Assembly (NCBI GenBank): GCA_002887195.1
Contig: PJAB01000421.1
Coordinates: 1-27,239, forward strand
Source: Chrysochromulina parva
Lineage: Eukaryota > Haptophyta > Prymnesiales > Chrysochromulinaceae
DNA length: 27,239 nt
Reading direction: 5' to 3'
The notes beneath the pieces are model-generated. The model saw only the letters and a list, made by a program, of their open reading frames with translations, did not search any database and had not been told where the DNA came from. Of this stretch, positions 16,483-24,213 are shown in pieces. The first letter of the stretch is position 1; every line of letters begins with the position of its first letter. Position numbers and translations under genes: made by a program.

Positions 16483-19032
16483 ATGTCCAAGCGTCCCTCA
16501 TCAGGTGGCGGGACATCCGCTGCGAAACGTCCGGCGTCCGCATCGGCGAGGGATGAGCGTGTCGACCGTCCGACCGACCTCGCTGTCGGCAGCCAGGTTG
16601 AGGCGCTCGATGTGCAGGAGTTGTGGTTCCCGGCGTGCATCAAGACTGTAAGGCAGCGCGAGGTGCTCGTATCCTTCGACGGCTGGGACAGCCAGTGGGA
16701 CGAGTGGCTTCCGCGTGACTCCCCGCGCCTGCGCCGCCACCGCGGTTGGGGTACAGCCGCCAAGCCGGACGACTACCAGATTGACTCAACCATCGAGGCA
16801 CTGGACATGGAAGGCAAGTGGTACGCGTCGCGCGTGCTGCACGTGTCCGAGACGGCGGTCATGGTGAAGTACGCGCGATGGGCGGACAAATGGAACGAGT
16901 GGATCGATAAGGACTCAGGCCGGCTGCGCCCGCTCGGCCAGGACGGCGTAAAGGTTGACGGTGACCGCCGAGAGACACACGAGGATCTGTGTGGCACGTG
17001 CGAGGACGCTGGCGAGCTCGTCTGCTGCGAGGGCCGGTGCAAGCGCGCCTTTCACGTCGCGTGCATCCCAGCACACAACGCACCGCCCGCGGACGGCTCG
17101 GACGTGCGCTGGTCGTGCACCGACTGCAAGTCGCGCCGCTTCCGCTGCTTCTTATGCAAACGATGGGGCACGGAGCGCGTCGATGTGCATCGCTGCGGTA
17201 GGAAGGGATGCGGCAAGTCGTACCACCCGGAGTGCCTGGTGGCCTCACTGATGGAATTTGGCGACGAGGTCGTGCTGCCGCCCATGCCGATGAGGGCCGC
17301 TGTCTCGGCTGCCAATGAGACAGCGCCATGCCGTCCATGCAGCTCGGCGGCGATGCCCACGTCGCCCGCGGCGAGGGTCGGCGCGGGCCGCGGCAAGCTG
17401 CTCGAGGACGGCACACCGCCGTACGGCGGCAAGGCGCCAGCTTGTGTCGAGTACACCTCCGAGAGCGGCGAGGGCTCCGGCACCGCCTCGGAGGAGGTTG
17501 AGAACCAGAAGGACGTGGGTGTGGCCGACGACGATTGGCTGCGCACTGACCACCGCTGGCTCGGGCGGCGCGTTCGACGGTTCTTCGATGAGGAGGCCGT
17601 GGACGGCACGATCACGTGCTGGTTGCCCGCGACGTCGATCGACCCGGCCCTCTGGCACATGGAGCACGACGACGGCGACGCAGAGGACCTCGACGACCGT
17701 GAGGTTCGCACCGCGCTGCGCGCCTTTCTCGAAGATTGGGCTTTCCCCAAGCGCGGCCTCTTTGCCGAACCTGACCTGGGCGACGCGGGCGAGGGTGCCG
17801 GCGCACGAAGGACCGCCGCCTGCCAGAGCACCCCCAAGGCCAAGCGGGCTGGTGCCACCGAGGCGCACGGCAGCCCGGGAGGCACCTCGGGCGGCGGGGA
17901 CGGCGACTGCAACGAGACGAGCCACGCGCCCGTGCCTATCCACTGGGCAGGCCTCACGTGCGCGCGCCACTCGTGCACCGTGTGCAAGAAGGCCGAGTCT
18001 TCGGGCTACGGCCAGGCGATGATGAATTGCCTGCGCTGCCCCACCTCGGTGCACCGCGCATGCGCCTCGGCGCACTCGCACATGCAGCTCACTTCGCGCA
18101 CCTTCCTATGCGAGCGCTGCACGACGATCATGCCTCGCGGCCTCAACGCGCCTGATCCCAACATGCCCACGGGCGCGTTGGCGGGCGCCAAGCGAGGAGT
18201 GCTGCTCCTGCCACTGCCCTCGGATGACCTTTGCGATGCCTTATCACTCAAGGACTTTGCGTCGGTCAAGCTCGGCCTCCAAGGGGTGAAAGCGGACTTC
18301 GGCCCTCCAGAGGACCTGCTCGTGTCCCTGCGCGCGCGCGAGGTTGTGCCCACCGCGGACTTTGCGCCGCCGCCGTACGAAACCCTCCGCCGCTCCATCT
18401 ACCTGCACGACCAGCCACGCGAGAAGCTGAGTGCGGACGACGTGACCGTGTGCTCTTGCACGCTCGCGAGCGGCGGCTGCGATCATCGTTGCGCCAACCG
18501 CGCCATGCAGTCCGAGTGCTCGAACGCCTCATGCAGGCTTGGCCCCTCGTGCGGCAATCGGCCCTTTGCCAACTTGGGGGCGACGAGCCAGCGACCGTTG
18601 CAGCTCTTCAAGACCGACGGCAAGGGTTGGGGCGTCATGTCGACGCGGAACATCGAGCAAGGCGAGCTCGTCGTCGAGTATGTGGGCGAGGTCATCGACC
18701 ACGACACGTGGGAGTCTCGCAAGGCGAAGCTTTGGCGTTTCGATCATATGTACTTTATGACGCTCAACCGCACCGAGATCGTGGATGCCACCGAGCGCGG
18801 CAACATCGCGCGCTTCATCAACCACTCGTGCGATCCGAACCTCCAAGTCGAGAAGTGGTATGTCAACCGGACTCCGCGGCTCGGACTGTGGGCCAAGCGC
18901 CCGATCCTAGCCGGCGAGGAGCTCTCGTACAACTACTCGGTCAAGTGGCACGGGGATCCGGATGTCGCGCAGCGGTGCTACTGCGGCGCGTACAACTGCA
19001 CGGGCTACCTCGGCCTGCCGCCCAAACGATGA
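16483..19032 (+). CDS. NSD/SETD2-type histone H3K36 methyltransferase with Tudor-like and PHD modules
   Basis: An 849-residue chromatin protein. Two chromo-barrel/Tudor-knot-like modules occupy about 33-85 and 100-150, each ending in a W-D/N-EW core. A PHD finger spans about 168-215 and a second Cys/His finger about 221-255. A third Tudor-like module, with GRRVRRFF and EHDDGDAEDL, lies at about 355-415, and an NSD-like PHD at about 494-547. AWS (seven Cys, 657-690), SET (about 704-820) and post-SET (Cys832, 834, 839) end the protein. The SET core has GKGWGV, RFINHSCDPN at 777-786 and the catalytic YNY at 816-818. AWS plus these motifs is typical of NSD, ASH1 and SETD2 enzymes, which methylate histone H3 Lys36. 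The length is short for NSD, and no PWWP is recognisable. The start is the ATG at 16483 in a weak context; upstream the frame has only a TTG at 16426. The protein should be nuclear. Confidence 0.9.
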   Translation: MSKRPSSGGGTSAAKRPASASARDERVDRPTDLAVGSQVEALDVQELWFPACIKTVRQREVLVSFDGWDSQWDEWLPRDSPRLRRHRGWGTAAKPDDYQIDSTIEALDMEGKWYASRVLHVSETAVMVKYARWADKWNEWIDKDSGRLRPLGQDGVKVDGDRRETHEDLCGTCEDAGELVCCEGRCKRAFHVACIPAHNAPPADGSDVRWSCTDCKSRRFRCFLCKRWGTERVDVHRCGRKGCGKSYHPECLVASLMEFGDEVVLPPMPMRAAVSAANETAPCRPCSSAAMPTSPAARVGAGRGKLLEDGTPPYGGKAPACVEYTSESGEGSGTASEEVENQKDVGVADDDWLRTDHRWLGRRVRRFFDEEAVDGTITCWLPATSIDPALWHMEHDDGDAEDLDDREVRTALRAFLEDWAFPKRGLFAEPDLGDAGEGAGARRTAACQSTPKAKRAGATEAHGSPGGTSGGGDGDCNETSHAPVPIHWAGLTCARHSCTVCKKAESSGYGQAMMNCLRCPTSVHRACASAHSHMQLTSRTFLCERCTTIMPRGLNAPDPNMPTGALAGAKRGVLLLPLPSDDLCDALSLKDFASVKLGLQGVKADFGPPEDLLVSLRAREVVPTADFAPPPYETLRRSIYLHDQPREKLSADDVTVCSCTLASGGCDHRCANRAMQSECSNASCRLGPSCGNRPFANLGATSQRPLQLFKTDGKGWGVMSTRNIEQGELVVEYVGEVIDHDTWESRKAKLWRFDHMYFMTLNRTEIVDATERGNIARFINHSCDPNLQVEKWYVNRTPRLGLWAKRPILAGEELSYNYSVKWHGDPDVAQRCYCGAYNCTGYLGLPPKR

Positions 19033-19268
19033 GGATGCAGAGGAGAGGGGCGAGCTTCGGAGGACGAAGACGATTTCGATCCTGGCGCTCTGCCGACGAT
19101 TTCGGAGGTGGCGGTGAGGAGGCGGAGACGGAGGGAAGAGAGGGAAACAAAGAAAGAGAAGCAGTGATGCGGCGGCCGAACGCCCGGCCAGGAACAGGCG
19201 CGAAGGTCGGTCAAGCGCGGGAGAGGTCGGGCGGGTGTGACTTGAGAAGGGTGACGTGAGTTTCGTTT

Positions 19269-19340
19269 AAGGTCGGTCCAGTTCGCGCATGTGAGGCGCG
19301 GTGTAAGGTCGGTCCCGTTTGCGCATGTGAGGCGCGGTGA
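19269..19340 (+). repeat. 36-bp tandem repeat, two copies
   Basis: The copies at 19269-19304 and 19305-19340 differ at three of 36 positions. Both begin AAGGTCGGTCC and contain GCGCATGTGAGGCGCGGTG. A partial, more diverged copy of the first part occurs near 19203. It lies downstream of the methyltransferase stop codon and may be in its 3' untranslated region. Confidence 0.85.
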
Positions 19341-19591
19341 GCGCTCGGATACAGTGAGCACTTGGGTATTGTATGTATTTATATTGCTACGTTCGGATGA
19401 CGCGGACGGTCGGAGTGGAGTCAAGTGTCAAGTCCACTGAGACGTATTCGCCCGGGGGTCGAGCGGAGTTCTATCGTTACATTCTTCGTCCCCTGAGCGT
19501 TCGATCCGTAGACCGTGGCGCGACCCCGACCGCCACAACTTCAAGTACGTCGAAGGGGAACGGGAGGACTGTCGCGGAGGGGGTAGTTGTA

Positions 19592-19622
19592 CGCTATCGA
19601 GATGTGAGATAGCGGCATCTCA
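19592..19622 (+). other. Two overlapping, mutually exclusive hairpins
   Basis: CGCTATC (19592-19598) can pair perfectly with GATAGCG (19608-19614). TGAGAT (19605-19610) can instead pair with ATCTCA (19617-19622). Bases 19608-19610 are shared by both stems, so only one can form at a time. The stems are only 6-7 bp, so chance is possible. Confidence 0.4.
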
Positions 19623-19786
19623 TGTGCAGCCCTCGGCGATACCATGCGCGGGCAGCTGTGCCGAGAAGCGGAGTGTCACCTTAGCTTTGTCGAGCCGCCA
19701 TGTTCTCGAGCTTCAACTCGAGCTCGAGCCATCAGCGTAGGCTCGTCCTTTCTCGCCCACGACGGCGCGGGAGCTCCTGGTGATCA

Positions 19787-20851
19787 TCAATCGAGCGTCA
19801 ACGAGGCCTCGTCTGGTGTGCTTTTCCAATCTTGGTGTGGCACGCGCTCCACAGGTGCATCGGCCACACGAACACCCCTGCGCTCAAAGTGAATCGTCAC
19901 GGGGCGCGTGGCCTCGCGCACCATTGTGAGCACCGCGCCACAGTCGCGCCCGGCGGTGCTCTGCCCATTGACGCGCGACACCTTATCGCCGATGGCCACC
20001 TGGCCGCTCCGCTCCGCGGGCAGGGCTTGGCCTTCATCCATGACCGTGAAGGCCATCACCTCGACACCGAGACCATCCACGGCGTCGGTCAGTTGCATGC
20101 CGAGCACGCACTCCTCGAAGGTGACGTGGAACTGCACGCTTGCCATGCCCGACTCGATCATATTCTGCAGCATGCTCACGCTGATGCCAGCTGGCGCGCG
20201 GAAGTCCTCCGAGGCGATCGCCGAGCTCGGATCCTGCTGGTGCAGGAGCTCACACGCTAGCCAGATGGTAGGCTCGTCCTCGCGCTGGAAGCCAACGGGG
20301 CCGTATGAGCACTCGACACACATGGCCAGTTTAAGGCTGCCCGCCGCCGGGCATGTCACGAGGCGTGACAGGCCGAGGTTGTCAACGTCGTCCATGCTGC
20401 CGATGCGCCACCACCACACATGCGTTTGCGACGTCCACTCCCATGCCTCCTCCGCCGCAGGTGCGGGCGCAGCTTCCAAAGCCTCTTCAGCTTCGGCCAC
20501 ATCAGCTTCGGCCACATCGGCTTCGGCCACATCGGGTTCGGCCACATCGGCTTTGGTCACATTGGTTGACGGTGCCGAACACCCACCCGCTGGCTTCCGA
20601 GGCACCCACAACAGCGCGTCCGCCTCGCTCCGCTCCTGAAGCTCGCCGACCTTGGATGCCAGCCGTGTAGAGCACCTTGGGCAGCGCAGCAAGCCCTTAT
20701 TAACGCCATGCTCGTCGATGTCACGTCCACCCAGCTCTGGCCGAGCGTCCAAAGTCCGGCCAGCACTCGTCGGTTCAGGCGCGCCAAACGGTTCAACAGA
20801 GGGCGGCGCAGCGCTCGCCTCTGCGGCGACGATATCGGACAACATATTCAT
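19787..20851 (-). CDS. Mss4 (RABIF)-PDZ fusion protein
   Basis: A 354-residue protein. Residues about 52-205 match the Mss4/RABIF fold. A CPRC knuckle (Cys57, Cys60) and a CVEC knuckle (Cys178, Cys181) would bind one zinc. Between them lie WWWRIGSMDDVDNLGLSRLV and, straight after CVEC, SYGPVGFQ, equivalent to the family's ENVGF and GPIGW segments. Mss4 proteins bind nucleotide-free exocytic Rab GTPases as weak exchange factors or holdases. Residues about 242-325 form a PDZ-like domain with AIGDKVSRVNGQ and a final VTIHFER strand, which would bind C-terminal peptides. A low-complexity DVAEA-type segment (101-120) sits between the two zinc knuckles. Known Mss4 proteins are about 120 residues and stand alone. 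The start is the ATG at 20851; a second ATG two codons later has a better context. The protein is probably cytosolic. It diverges from the RING-CH gene. Confidence 0.82.
   Translation of the reverse strand: MNMLSDIVAAEASAAPPSVEPFGAPEPTSAGRTLDARPELGGRDIDEHGVNKGLLRCPRCSTRLASKVGELQERSEADALLWVPRKPAGGCSAPSTNVTKADVAEPDVAEADVAEADVAEAEEALEAAPAPAAEEAWEWTSQTHVWWWRIGSMDDVDNLGLSRLVTCPAAGSLKLAMCVECSYGPVGFQREDEPTIWLACELLHQQDPSSAIASEDFRAPAGISVSMLQNMIESGMASVQFHVTFEECVLGMQLTDAVDGLGVEVMAFTVMDEGQALPAERSGQVAIGDKVSRVNGQSTAGRDCGAVLTMVREATRPVTIHFERRGVRVADAPVERVPHQDWKSTPDEASLTLD
20491..20565 (-). repeat. 15-bp minisatellite within the Mss4-PDZ gene
   Basis: Five tandem 15-bp units, of the type CTTCGGCCACATCGG on the plus strand, are nearly identical in the middle and diverge at the last copy. 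On the coding strand each gives five residues of the type ADVAE. All copies keep the reading frame, so copy-number changes would lengthen or shorten an acidic linker without a frameshift. Confidence 0.9.
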
Positions 20852-21044
20852 ACGAGTAATTCCTAGCCACTCAAGACCGGTCAGACTAGAGTCGATTCAA
20901 GGAAAGTCCACCTCTTTTGACTTGAGTCATGTGTCTTCTTTGACGTTTCATGTGAACTTTCGTAAAGGAGGGCCCAGCCTTCCTTCGGCAGCAGGAAGAG
21001 CAAGCACCTTGGGGCACGTTCTTGGCATCTGGGAGCTGCAAAAA
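20852..21044. promoter_or_regulatory. Divergent intergenic, Mss4-PDZ / RING-CH gene
   Basis: These 193 bases lie between two divergent start codons. On the plus strand there are short upstream reading frames, including a start-stop ATGTGA at 20950-20955. I see no TATA box. The plus-strand frame of the RING-CH gene is also open here, with the only earlier ATG (20718) inside the opposite gene. Confidence 0.4.
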
Positions 21045-22190
21045 ATGGAGGCAGGTGAGTGCCGCATCTGCCTCGAGCGAGGTGGTCAACCGCTCATCGT
21101 TCCGTGCGAGTGCTCCGGCACGTGCAAGTACGTGCACCGTGACTGCCTCGAGCACTGGATTCTTGCACGCGGCTCCTTGACGTGCGAGGTTTGCAAGGCC
21201 CCGTACAAGGATGAAGCGATCACGGAGCTTGGGCGCCACCGGGCCGAGGAGCAGAGACGGCGCGAGCTCGAGTGGCCGCAACACGATGCCGACTTTGGCG
21301 ACGATACGCTCCTCGGGCGCCCCTTGTATGCCGCGTCGGCAACCCGGCGGCTCCTCGTCCTCTCCAGTTTTTCGTTGTTAGCCATCCTCTCCTTTCTCGT
21401 ACAGGACGACAGTGTCGGCGGTGCGTACGGGCACTACGGCCCCGGCGACTCTGGCTTCGGCGGCTTCGATATCACCGACCAGCAGGCCGAGGCCTACCTC
21501 GCCGAGCTGGGCCTGCGTGGCGCGCGCAAGGGCATCGCCCCAGCGCCACCATCGAGCTCGCCGCCTTCCGCGGCCTTCGTCGGATCGGACGGCGAAGAGC
21601 TTGGCACGCTACCGCGCCATGACGGGCGCTGGCCCGATCCTGCGCCACTGCCCATCACTTCGTACGGCGACGAGCCTGTCCCGATCGGCGGCAGCAGTAG
21701 CATCATCAGCAGCGGCATCGGCAGCAGCGGCGGCGGCAGCAGTGGCAGCAGCGGCCTCTGGAGTGGCGCTGCCGGGGGGCTGTGGCCCGAGCACGCGTGG
21801 GGTACGTACCACAGCTACGACGACCAGCCTGTGCCGCAGCCGCCCGCGCCGCCCGCGCTGCTCTGGCAGGAAGACGCCTTCCATTCAGAGGGTCAGCCAG
21901 TCATGCCAGCCGAGCCGGTGGAAGCGCTCGTACAGCTGATCGAGGCCTCGGGCTGTGCAAGTGAGGATGGACGTGCGAGCTCGGTGCGCACATGCGAGCT
22001 GGCCGAGAAGGTGCTGCGGCATATCCGTCTCACACGCGAGGCCACTCGTGAGCGCCACGCAGAGGAGGAGGCTGGAGAGGCGATGGAACGACTCATGCGG
22101 GCTTTTGTGCTCCTGTGCATCCTTCGCATCGTGTTCGCGCAGCAGCAGCGGAGGAGGCTGATGCTCGACCGGGTCCTTTCCCCAGTCTGA
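21045..22190 (+). CDS. RING-CH (MARCH-type) membrane E3 ubiquitin ligase
   Basis: A 381-residue protein. Residues 6-50 form a RING-variant (C4HC3) finger: Cys6 and Cys9 in CRIC, Cys21 and Cys23 in PCEC, His31 and Cys34 in VHRDC, Cys47 and Cys50 in CEVC. A Trp at 38 suits E2 binding. MARCH and Doa10-type ligases with this finger are membrane anchored and ubiquitinate membrane proteins. A hydrophobic segment at about 103-120 (LLVLSSFSLLAILSFLVQ) is a likely transmembrane helix, and a shorter one at about 352-365 may be a second. Between them is a long Gly/Ser/Pro-rich region, and an Arg/Glu-rich helix precedes the end. The start at 21045 has an excellent context (AAAAATGG) just ahead of the finger. 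The frame extends upstream to an ATG at 20718, but that lies within the opposite Mss4-PDZ gene, so I prefer 21045. Confidence 0.85.
   Translation: MEAGECRICLERGGQPLIVPCECSGTCKYVHRDCLEHWILARGSLTCEVCKAPYKDEAITELGRHRAEEQRRRELEWPQHDADFGDDTLLGRPLYAASATRRLLVLSSFSLLAILSFLVQDDSVGGAYGHYGPGDSGFGGFDITDQQAEAYLAELGLRGARKGIAPAPPSSSPPSAAFVGSDGEELGTLPRHDGRWPDPAPLPITSYGDEPVPIGGSSSIISSGIGSSGGGSSGSSGLWSGAAGGLWPEHAWGTYHSYDDQPVPQPPAPPALLWQEDAFHSEGQPVMPAEPVEALVQLIEASGCASEDGRASSVRTCELAEKVLRHIRLTREATRERHAEEEAGEAMERLMRAFVLLCILRIVFAQQQRRRLMLDRVLSPV
21687..21754 (+). repeat. Ser/Gly-coding AGC/GGC microsatellite
   Basis: Imperfect trinucleotide runs of AGC and GGC encode a Ser/Gly tract in the loop between the two hydrophobic segments of the RING-CH protein. 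It keeps the reading frame. Confidence 0.75.
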
Positions 22191-22391
22191 GGTCGCCCCA
22201 CCCCCGTATTTCGGCGTGCACGCGGGCGCGCCGACGTTTGGAACGGGTCGAGAGCAGACACACCGAGTGAGATGTACAGATGCATGCAAGGCAGTTACAT
22301 GTACGCTCTCAAACACGTCTACACGGTAACGTGACGGTTTCCGACTGAAGTTTCGTCGGCGCGAGATATTATCGAGGTCGAGTGTGTGCAA
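22191..22391 (+). promoter_or_regulatory. Intergenic and probable leader before the DUF4336 gene
   Basis: These 201 bases contain the promoter and leader of the DUF4336 gene and the 3' end of the RING-CH gene. A 20-codon open frame with three in-frame ATGs runs from 22272 to 22334. If transcribed, it would be an upstream reading frame ending 57 bp before the main start. No core promoter motif is clear. Confidence 0.35.
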
Positions 22392-23861
22392 ATGCGAGTC
22401 GCACTTAATGTTCTCAGTCTTCTGTCCACGCTTTTACCCGCTGAGTCGCTACATGCTACCGTGCACTCCACAGTATCAAGCGCACGTTTCTCGGTGCCAG
22501 TCGCAGCGGAGACCGGCGAGCTGAAAGTGCCTCGGCGCGAGGCTCTCAGGCTGGCGAGCACTGTGGCGCTCGGCGCATCGTGCAACCAGTATCCCGCCCG
22601 AGCAGCGGAGCCGATAGACGGGCCGTCCAAGACTGCTGACCGTCGCTATGGGCCTCTGCTTCAGGGTCCCTTTGACTTTCCGTCGGCCTCGCGGGCCACC
22701 GTGCGAAGGGAGCTGGTTTCTGGACGCATCTGGTCATTCGAGCAGGTTCAGGGCGTGATCTACGTGCAAATTCCCGTTCGAATGACGGTTGTGAAACTCG
22801 AGAGTGGTGGGCTCTTTGTGTACGCTCCCATCGCGCCGACGGTCGAGTGTCTTCGTCTGCTGACCGAGATCGAGGCAGAGCATGGCGCTGTCACCCACAT
22901 CCTGCTGCCCACGCTTGCAATTGAGCACAAGAGCTTCGCGGGTGCGTTTGCTGATGCGAGACCTACGGCGCAGCTTTGGGTGGCGCCCGCGCAGTATTCC
23001 TTCCCCTTGGACCTGCCTCTGGCACTCACGGGCTTCCCTCGAAGCGTCAAGCGTCTTCCTGCTGACGACGCAGCCGAGAGCGTGCCGTGGGCGTCGCAGC
23101 TCCCTTACCGAACTCTCGAGCCGCTGCGCGAGAAGGTGGGCGCCTTCCAGGAGGTGGTCGTCTTCGACCGCCCGAGCGGCACGCTGCTGGTGACCGATCT
23201 TGTCTGTTCCTTACCGTCGGAGCCTCCGGCAGTCCTTGTGGCGAACGACCTGCGTGCGCTGCTGTACCATTCCAGAGACGAGCCCACCGACGTGCCCGTC
23301 GACACGCCCGAGGCGCGTGCTATCGGCTGGAAGAAGATCTGCCTCTTTGCTTGCTACTTCCAGAGCTCGCCACTCGTCGTGCCCGCTGAGCCCGACGGCA
23401 CGCTCGCCGGCGCCGCCCGGTTCTTCCGTGCAGCCTTCTCGCCTGACATGCCATCGGCTGGGCGTGTCCTTGGATGGGCGGGCTTCTTTGCTTGGCGCTG
23501 GCGGCCCGAGTGGCGGGGAGCCTTCGACGCGCTGCGCGGCGGTGGCCGTCCGTTCGTCCCACCGATCTTGCAGGAGCTCGTGCTTTCACGCGAGCCCGAC
23601 AGGGTTTTGAGCTTTGCTGAGCGCGTGGCCAACGACTTCAAGTTCACCTCGATCTTGCCTGCCCACTTTGAGCCCGTCGTGGCTGGACCCCGCGAGTGGC
23701 TCGACGCGTTCCGGCCCTTTGGCCCCACGGGCATCAACTACCCGGGAGCACTGCCAGAGGCCGACCTCGGCTTTCTGCGGCAATTCGAGCGGCAGCTCGT
23801 GGATTCGGGCACCATCCGACCTCGCGTTCGGCCTCAATTGCCTTCGAGCCCTCTCGCATAG
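22392..23861 (+). CDS. DUF4336 protein with a predicted thylakoid-lumen targeting sequence
   Basis: A 489-residue protein. Residues about 108-470 resemble the DUF4336 family: RMTVVKLESGGLFVYAPI is its typical first strand pair, followed by VTHILLPTLAIEHKSF. The biochemical role is unknown; the family is found in cyanobacteria and plastids, and a degenerate metallo-beta-lactamase-like fold is possible. The N-terminus has three parts. Residues 1-21 look like a secretory signal peptide. A Ser/Val/Ala-rich stretch follows as a transit-like region. Then come Arg48-Arg49, a hydrophobic ALRLASTVALGASC segment and ARAA at 69-72, the form of a twin-arginine (Tat) thylakoid signal. The protein is therefore likely made on ER-bound ribosomes, enters a complex plastid, and is exported folded to the lumen. 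The start is the ATG at 22392; only a GTG lies two codons upstream. No Phe follows the first predicted cleavage site. Confidence 0.78.
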   Translation: MRVALNVLSLLSTLLPAESLHATVHSTVSSARFSVPVAAETGELKVPRREALRLASTVALGASCNQYPARAAEPIDGPSKTADRRYGPLLQGPFDFPSASRATVRRELVSGRIWSFEQVQGVIYVQIPVRMTVVKLESGGLFVYAPIAPTVECLRLLTEIEAEHGAVTHILLPTLAIEHKSFAGAFADARPTAQLWVAPAQYSFPLDLPLALTGFPRSVKRLPADDAAESVPWASQLPYRTLEPLREKVGAFQEVVVFDRPSGTLLVTDLVCSLPSEPPAVLVANDLRALLYHSRDEPTDVPVDTPEARAIGWKKICLFACYFQSSPLVVPAEPDGTLAGAARFFRAAFSPDMPSAGRVLGWAGFFAWRWRPEWRGAFDALRGGGRPFVPPILQELVLSREPDRVLSFAERVANDFKFTSILPAHFEPVVAGPREWLDAFRPFGPTGINYPGALPEADLGFLRQFERQLVDSGTIRPRVRPQLPSSPLA

Positions 23862-24213
23862 TGATATTCTTTCGGAGGACTGTGTGGCGGACGTGTGGGA
23901 GAAGTGGGAATGTCGGCCACCGCGTCCGTATTCCGGATACCGGATTCTGTAGCATACAGTGTTACAGTGATCCTCGCCGAGCGTTTTGAGGTGAATCCGC
24001 AAGATCCCAGAATCCCACTACGGCCGGCAGAGTCCACTCCGACTGGCTCACGTTCTGTATATCAGAGATCTCTCATACAACAGTTTAGCTTAGCTCCACA
24101 CAGTCCTTTTCCCACAGTCCGCGGTTTTGAGCTGGGACTGGTTCGTGTGTCGACGCCCACACCCAGCCACTTCCAGTCCACAAGCATCGAACAACTGGAG
24201 TGAGAACAACCAT
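23862..24213. other. Intergenic between the DUF4336 and EF-hand genes
   Basis: These 352 bases hold the end of one transcript and the promoter and leader of the next. A small inverted repeat, TCCGG-ATA-CCGGA, lies at 23933-23945. The EF-hand frame is open back to a TTG at 24127, but without an ATG. I see no further gene and no clear promoter element. Confidence 0.5.

Larger units (their letters stand above)
19033..19786. other. Convergent intergenic with small repeats and hairpins
   Basis: This stretch separates the facing 3' ends of the methyltransferase and Mss4-PDZ genes. It holds a two-copy 36-bp tandem repeat (19269-19340), with a weaker related stretch from about 19203, and two overlapping hairpins (19592-19622). 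Around 19698-19730 there is a run of CTCGAG/GAGCTC words. Open frames on both strands show no domain or plausible composition. I call no gene here. Confidence 0.55.

Noticed and set aside
18231..19259. 342-codon plus-strand open frame overlapping the SET region
   Set aside because: It is a shadow of the GC-rich methyltransferase gene in another frame. It is Arg/Ala-rich with no domain, while the SET frame has all catalytic motifs.
20652..21044. N-terminal extension of the RING-CH protein, possibly from the ATG at 20718
   Set aside because: Its first part is antisense to the well-supported Mss4-PDZ coding region, it has no domain, and the ATG at 21045 has an excellent context.
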